From NCBI GenBank assembly GCA_031281685.1, contig JAITFA010000093.1, positions 1 to 10,004 on the forward strand: a stretch of 10,004 nucleotides of DNA, written 5' to 3'. The position numbers and the translations under genes are program-made. Under the pieces are notes generated by a model that was not told the DNA's origin, searched no databases, and was given only the letters and a program-made list of their open reading frames with translations. Below are positions 5,324 to 10,004 of the stretch, in pieces. Position 1 is the first letter of the stretch, and every line of letters begins with the position of its first letter. This DNA is from Treponema sp. (GTDB lineage: Bacteria > Spirochaetota > Spirochaetia > Treponematales > Breznakiellaceae).

Positions 5324-7501
5324 ATGAAGCTGAAAGTAAAGTTACCGTTGATTGTGTTTGCTCTAATAGCAGTATCGGTCATAGGAGTATCAGGCATTCT
5401 CCTCGTACAGGCGCGTTCGCTCCAACGAAAAGCGGCGGAGGACATCCTAAAGTACATAAGTGGTATGTATGCGTTCAGACTAAATAGTATTTATGAGAAT
5501 TACTTGACCGTGTCCAAGACTCTCGCGGATATCATGACTTCATACCCAGATATACCGGCTGGAGAACGACGTGAGCGGTACGACGACACAATTGAGGGTA
5601 TTATGCAGGCAAACCCCAACTTCGTGGGGATGTTCACCCTATGGAAGCCAAACGCGATAGACGGCAATGATGCGGCATACGCCAATACTGTGGGAAGCGA
5701 TTCCACAGGTAGATATATGACTTGGTATACGCGGAGAACAGGAGCGTTTGAAAAGCTCCCCCTTACTCAATATGAACTGTACAACGAAATACTTGCTAAT
5801 CTCGATAAAGCCGAGCCGGTTTTTAATAATCCGTACTTTATCAGTACGGGTGGCAAGCAGGTTCTGACTGCCCGGCTGTGTTATCCTATCATTACTAATG
5901 GGCAGATCGTAGGGCGCGTGGGCATCATGCTTGATTTGACCGATTCGTCGGCTCTCGTAAAAGAGGTAAAACCCCTTGGGACTGGTCGAGCGGTTTTGTA
6001 TTCCAACAATGGAACTATCGCGGCGCATTATGATTCTAGCATGGTGGGCAAGAATATACGGGATCCAGCATCCGTCAGTATACTTGGTGAGCAGACCATA
6101 GCTGATATAGAAGAAACACTGAAAAGCGGACAGCCCCATCCGGGTAGTAGGAATGGACGCATATTTGAATCCTATCCGTTCTATGTGGGGGATGTGAAAA
6201 CCGCTTGGACCCTCCTCGCTTCAGTTGAGGAGGCAACGGTATTCGCCAGCGTGAATGATTTAACCAGGATCACGATCATTATTATTGTTATCGCTCTAGT
6301 TATTGGGGCTGTGATTACGTTCCTAGTGGTTGGAACCGTAACGAAGCGTATCGCAAAGATTTCCGCCGCCATGAAGGATATTTCCCAAGGCGAAGGCGAC
6401 CTGACGCGGCGGTTGGAGATCCACGCACAGGACGAAATCGGGGATCTCGGAGCCTACTTCAATACAACGATGGAAAAAATTAGAACCGCAATTGTCAATG
6501 TCAAACGCCAGTCCATGGCCATGTTCGACATAGGGAATGAGCTTGCGTCTAACATGGATCAGACTGCGGCGGCGATGAACGAAATTACCGCGAATATTGA
6601 CTCGATCAAGGGACGAATCATCAACCAGTCAGCGTCGGTTACCGAAACCAACGCCACTATGGAACAGATATCACTCAATATTGATAAGCTCAACAATAAT
6701 GTGGACAACCAGAGTGGGAGCGTGTCCCGCTCTTCCTCGGCGATTGAAGAAATGCTCGCCAACATCCAGTCGGTAACGCAGACCCTGATTAAGAACGCAG
6801 CTAAGGTGAATGAACTTGCGAGCGCTTCAGAAGTCGGACGGACGGGACTCCAGGAAGTAGCGTCGGACATACAGGAGATTGCTCGTGAGTCGGAAGGGCT
6901 TCTCGAAATCAACTCGGTGATGGAAAATATCGCGAGCCAGACGAACCTCCTCTCAATGAATGCGGCTATTGAGGCGGCGCATGCGGGAGAGGCCGGGAAG
7001 GGCTTTGCTGTTGTGGCTGACGAGATACGAAAACTCGCCGAATCCTCCGGTGAACAGTCCAAGACCATTTCCACAGTGCTGAAGAAGATCAAGGAATCCA
7101 TCGATAAAATCTCTAAGTCCACCGATGCGGTACTGAATAAGTTCGCGGCTATAGATGCCGGGGTAAAGACGGTCTCTCTTCAGGAAGACAATATCAGGAG
7201 CGCGATGGAAGAGCAGAGCGCGGGCAGTCAGCAGGTGCTTGAATCAGTGGGAGAACTCAACAATCTCACGCAGCTTGTGAAGGGCAGCTCAACCGAGATG
7301 CAGGAGGGCAGCAAGCAAGTTATCAAGGAGAGCAGGAACCTTGAAATGCTAACCCAGGAGATCACCCACGGGATGAATGAGATGTCGAGTGGCGTTGACC
7401 AGATCAACATCGCGGTGAACCATGTGAACACGCTTAGCGGCAAGAACAAGGGTACGATTGACGGTCTTGTCGCCGAAGTCTCCAAGTTCAAAGTTGAATA
7501 A
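5324..7501 (+). CDS. Methyl-accepting chemotaxis protein with periplasmic double-Cache sensor (first copy)
   Basis: This is a transmembrane chemoreceptor that binds a ligand outside the cytoplasmic membrane and controls CheA through CheW. The ATG at 5324 has AAGGAG 6 nt upstream and yields 725 residues; an upstream TTG would add eight and is not preferred. In order: membrane segment 1 (about 7-28), a double-Cache-like sensor (about 29-310) with [16 protein letters not shown] followed by GRYMTWY, membrane segment 2 (about 316-338), a HAMP linker (about 339-392), then a long helical signalling domain. The hairpin tip is at about 528-573 ([38 protein letters not shown]). Relative to E. coli Tsr the tip has Ser for Phe373 and His for Arg388. 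The protein ends SKFKVE and has no C-terminal pentapeptide for CheR/CheB docking. The sigma-28 promoter links it to the motility regulon. The ligand cannot be read from the sequence. Confidence 0.95.
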   Translation: MKLKVKLPLIVFALIAVSVIGVSGILLVQARSLQRKAAEDILKYISGMYAFRLNSIYENYLTVSKTLADIMTSYPDIPAGERRERYDDTIEGIMQANPNFVGMFTLWKPNAIDGNDAAYANTVGSDSTGRYMTWYTRRTGAFEKLPLTQYELYNEILANLDKAEPVFNNPYFISTGGKQVLTARLCYPIITNGQIVGRVGIMLDLTDSSALVKEVKPLGTGRAVLYSNNGTIAAHYDSSMVGKNIRDPASVSILGEQTIADIEETLKSGQPHPGSRNGRIFESYPFYVGDVKTAWTLLASVEEATVFASVNDLTRITIIIIVIALVIGAVITFLVVGTVTKRIAKISAAMKDISQGEGDLTRRLEIHAQDEIGDLGAYFNTTMEKIRTAIVNVKRQSMAMFDIGNELASNMDQTAAAMNEITANIDSIKGRIINQSASVTETNATMEQISLNIDKLNNNVDNQSGSVSRSSSAIEEMLANIQSVTQTLIKNAAKVNELASASEVGRTGLQEVASDIQEIARESEGLLEINSVMENIASQTNLLSMNAAIEAAHAGEAGKGFAVVADEIRKLAESSGEQSKTISTVLKKIKESIDKISKSTDAVLNKFAAIDAGVKTVSLQEDNIRSAMEEQSAGSQQVLESVGELNNLTQLVKGSSTEMQEGSKQVIKESRNLEMLTQEITHGMNEMSSGVDQINIAVNHVNTLSGKNKGTIDGLVAEVSKFKVE

Positions 7502-7560
7502 AGTCTATTGTTTTGGGCTTGCTTGAAGCAGCCCCCGACATATTACGCATCGGTATAGAA

Positions 7561-7594
7561 ACATAAAAGGCAGGCAATCGCCTGCCTTTTATGT
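7561..7594. terminator. Strong bidirectional intrinsic terminator
   Basis: A perfect 15-bp stem is formed by 7561-7575 and 7580-7594 around an AATC loop. The core is GGCAGGC/GCCTGCC, flanked by AAAA on the left and TTTT on the right, so it can work in either direction. It lies 60 bp after the first chemoreceptor stop and should insulate the two receptor genes. Confidence 0.9.
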
Positions 7595-7771
7595 GAGGAG
7601 CGATTGCCCCTCACACCCCTTCCTATAGGCAAAAAATAAAAATCCCCCACCAAAGTCTTTAACATTTTTCTTGCAAGTTCTTCTCATAGCAGTTACCTGA
7701 TACAAGGAATAAAGTGTGTGGAGTTTCCGCATAGCAAAAATGTTGAGTTAAATTGCCATAAAATAATTTTG

Positions 7772-7793
7772 TATAATGATAAGGATCATTTTA
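7772..7793 (+). promoter_or_regulatory. Dyad with the ribosome binding site in its loop, overlapping TATAAT
   Basis: AATGAT (7775-7780) and ATCATT (7785-7790) form a perfect 6-bp inverted repeat whose 4-nt loop AAGG is most of the AAGGA ribosome binding site of the second chemoreceptor. TATAAT at 7772-7777 overlaps the left arm. No -35 box lies at the right distance, and a start site there would remove the ribosome binding site, so TATAAT is probably not the promoter. No other clear promoter is seen in 7595-7792. Confidence 0.45.
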
Positions 7794-9982
7794 TGAAAAT
7801 AGGCAAAAAACTTACCCTTATGATTGTCGCTATCGTGCTGTTCGGTATTGGCATCCTAATTTCGGTGGTACTGCTTTCCGCCCGGAAGGAAATCACCGCG
7901 CAAGTATACAGCGAGATTAGCAATCTGGCAAAAGAGGAAGCCAGCCAAACCCAAGTTTGGTTTGAGGTGTTTATGGATTCCACCCGGACCATCAGCAATA
8001 TTATGGAAAAAGCTTACGAGTCCTTGGAACCGTCCCTCAGACGGCAGTTTTTTAACATGATGCTGGAAGGTACCTTAGTGGCGAATTCGACCATAGCTGG
8101 GCTAGGAAGTTGCTGGGAGCCTAACGCTCTGGACGGCATGGATGCCCAGTACATGAACACTCCGGGGACGGATATGAGCGGGCGTTTTATCTCCTACTGG
8201 ACGATGACGGCAAATGGACTCGTTGTGATGCCCCTCGAAAATTACGATGTTCCCGGCGCGGGGGATTATTACCTTGTCGCCAAACGTACTGGAAACGAAA
8301 CCTTGACCGATCCATATCTGTATAATGTCGGCGGGATGCAAAAGTTAGTCGCCACTGTTACCGTGCCGGTTAAAGCCTCTGGACGTGTACTAGGATCGAC
8401 GCTTATCGACATCGACATCGACGAATTACAGAAAATGGTACAGACGATCCGTCCCTATCCGGGAAGTGTTGCCGCAATCTACAGTAACGGCGGAGTTGTA
8501 GCCGCTCATTTTGATCCGGCGCTGGCGGGTAAGCACATGAAGGATACGGAAGCGGATATGGTCGGCGATAATCTGGACGCGCTGATACAGGCAGTAAAAG
8601 ACGGCAAGACCTTCTCATTCTCCGCCTCCAGACAGGGAGCAGAAATGTTTTTTCTCGCCGTCCCGATACAGGTGGGAAAGATCATCACTCCTTGGTCGCT
8701 TTTGATAGGTATTCCGATGAGCGTTATCAACGAGCCTGTTCTACGGATGCTAAGCCTCGCCATCCCTGTCGTAGTGGGGATGCTGGTTCTTATCTTCATT
8801 GCGATCTTCTTTATGGCGCGTTCCATAAGTCGGCCCCTTGGTTTGATGATGGCAACCTTTGCAGATATAGGCGAAGGGAACCTAACGCGGCAACTTGAAA
8901 TCACGAGCAAGGACGAGATCGGGGACATCAGCCGCTCCTTTAATCAGACCATGGAAAAGGTTCGGCACCTTATCATCACCATCAAGGAGCAGAGTGCCAA
9001 ACTCCTCAACATCGGCGGCGAACTATCCGTCAACATGACCGAGACCACTGCGGCTATCAACGAGATCACCGCCAATATCGAGAGCATCAAAGGCTTAGTG
9101 GTAAACCAAAGCGCCTCTGTAAGCGAGACCAACGCCACTATGGAACAGATATCCGTGAATATCAATAAGTTGGACAGCCATGTGAAAAAGCAGACCGCCA
9201 GCGTTGCCCAGTCTTCCAGCGCCATCGAAGAGATGCTCGCCAACATACAATCCGTTACCAATACGCTGGTGAAAAACAGTGGCAATGTAAAAGAACTGAT
9301 AAACGCCGCTGAAGTGGGCCGCACGGGTTTGCAAGAAGTGTCCGCCGACATCCAGGAAATAGCCCGCGAGTCCGAGGGCCTTTTAGAAATCAACGCGGTT
9401 ATGGAAAACATCGCCAGTCAGACCAACCTGCTCTCGATGAACGCCGCCATCGAGGCGGCTCACGCCGGTGATGCAGGCAAGGGCTTCGCCGTGGTTGCTG
9501 ATGAAATCCGTAAACTTGCCGAAAACTCCGGCGAGCAGAGCAAGACCATTTCCACGGTACTCAAGAAAATCAAGGAATCCATCGACAAAATAACCGCGTC
9601 CACGGACAATGTTTTAAACAAATTCGAGGCTATTGACAGGGGCGTCAAGACCGTGGCGAAGCAGGAGGAGAACATCCTCAGCGCTATGGAGGAACAGCGC
9701 GTGGGGAGCAAGCAGATTTTAGATGCCGTCGGGCAGGTAAACGAGATCACCGGGCAGGTAAAATCCAGTTCCACGGAGATGCTTGAGGGCAGCACAGAAG
9801 TGATCCGTGAAGGCGAGAATCTTGAAAAGGCGACCCAAGAGATCACCGGAGGCATGACTGAGATGGCATCGGGCGCGAAGCAGATCAATGTGGCGGTAGA
9901 CCGGGTGAATGAACTGTCTAGCCAGAATCACGAAAACATTGACATTCTGGTGCGGGAAATTTCGCGGTTTAAAGTCGAGTAA
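7793..9982 (+). CDS. Methyl-accepting chemotaxis protein with periplasmic double-Cache sensor (second copy)
   Basis: This is a paralogue of the preceding chemoreceptor with a different sensor. The ATG at 7793 has AAGGA 7 nt upstream and gives 729 residues. An in-frame GTG at 7718 would add 25 mostly polar residues before membrane segment 1 and is rejected. Segments: membrane helix 1 (about 8-29), a double-Cache-like sensor (about 30-315) with [17 protein letters not shown] and GRFISYW, membrane helix 2 (about 319-342), HAMP (about 343-396), and a signalling hairpin at about 532-577 ([38 protein letters not shown]). From the HAMP end onward it matches the first copy closely and without obvious gaps, ending SRFKVE. 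The periplasmic parts share only scattered motifs. This pattern points to duplication with sensor divergence. It also lacks a CheR/CheB pentapeptide. It is separately transcribed, because a strong terminator precedes it. Confidence 0.95.
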   Translation: MKIGKKLTLMIVAIVLFGIGILISVVLLSARKEITAQVYSEISNLAKEEASQTQVWFEVFMDSTRTISNIMEKAYESLEPSLRRQFFNMMLEGTLVANSTIAGLGSCWEPNALDGMDAQYMNTPGTDMSGRFISYWTMTANGLVVMPLENYDVPGAGDYYLVAKRTGNETLTDPYLYNVGGMQKLVATVTVPVKASGRVLGSTLIDIDIDELQKMVQTIRPYPGSVAAIYSNGGVVAAHFDPALAGKHMKDTEADMVGDNLDALIQAVKDGKTFSFSASRQGAEMFFLAVPIQVGKIITPWSLLIGIPMSVINEPVLRMLSLAIPVVVGMLVLIFIAIFFMARSISRPLGLMMATFADIGEGNLTRQLEITSKDEIGDISRSFNQTMEKVRHLIITIKEQSAKLLNIGGELSVNMTETTAAINEITANIESIKGLVVNQSASVSETNATMEQISVNINKLDSHVKKQTASVAQSSSAIEEMLANIQSVTNTLVKNSGNVKELINAAEVGRTGLQEVSADIQEIARESEGLLEINAVMENIASQTNLLSMNAAIEAAHAGDAGKGFAVVADEIRKLAENSGEQSKTISTVLKKIKESIDKITASTDNVLNKFEAIDRGVKTVAKQEENILSAMEEQRVGSKQILDAVGQVNEITGQVKSSSTEMLEGSTEVIREGENLEKATQEITGGMTEMASGAKQINVAVDRVNELSSQNHENIDILVREISRFKVE

Positions 9983-10004
9983 AAGAATAAACGTAAGTAA
10001 TGTT

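Noticed and set aside
7753..7777. Promoter TTGCCA...TATAAT before the second chemoreceptor
   Set aside because: The spacer is only 13 bp, and the predicted start site would fall within the ribosome binding site.
7718..7792. 25-residue N-terminal extension of the second chemoreceptor from a GTG
   Set aside because: It would place polar residues before the first membrane helix. The ATG at 7793 has AAGGA at good spacing.

Overview
The window looks like chromosomal DNA from a spirochaete, most likely a Treponema of the termite-gut type. This is an inference from gene content and not a database match. The pointers are two chemoreceptors whose signalling tip reads [15 protein letters not shown], a small lipoprotein with a loose spirochaete-style lipobox, a free-standing methyltransferase-type corrinoid protein, roughly balanced base composition, and a flagellar-type (sigma-28) promoter in front of a chemoreceptor gene.

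Layout. Bases 1-743 hold no credible gene. Bases 1-483 are a mosaic of short modules that nearly all begin with GTGTCAGA or a close variant. Bases 509-669 are seven tandem 23-bp units, each carrying a CTGATCC/GGATCAG palindrome. Two small dyads then lead to the 3' end of ligA. Bases 744-4101 on the minus strand form a compact three-gene operon, transcribed in the order lipoprotein, trmB, ligA. The first gap is 5 nt and the second junction is an ATGA overlap. A 260-bp divergent intergenic region separates this operon from a plus-strand corrinoid protein gene (4362-5006), which ends in its own terminator (5063-5091). Next come a sigma-28-type promoter (5118-5144), a candidate housekeeping promoter (5229-5257) and the first chemoreceptor gene (5324-7501). 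A strong bidirectional terminator (7561-7594) follows, then a second paralogous chemoreceptor gene (7793-9982).

How the parts work together. The minus-strand operon is housekeeping: NAD+-dependent DNA ligase, tRNA m7G46 methyltransferase and a cell-envelope lipoprotein of unknown role. The corrinoid protein would carry a methyl group between two methyltransferases, but no partner enzyme is encoded in the window. The two chemoreceptors share almost the same cytoplasmic signalling module and have diverged periplasmic double-Cache sensors. They probably arose by duplication and feed one CheA/CheW pathway with different ligands.

The part least explained by known features is the repeat region at the left end. 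Two differently built repeat families share one 8-bp head, GTGTC(A/T)GA, and sit side by side.
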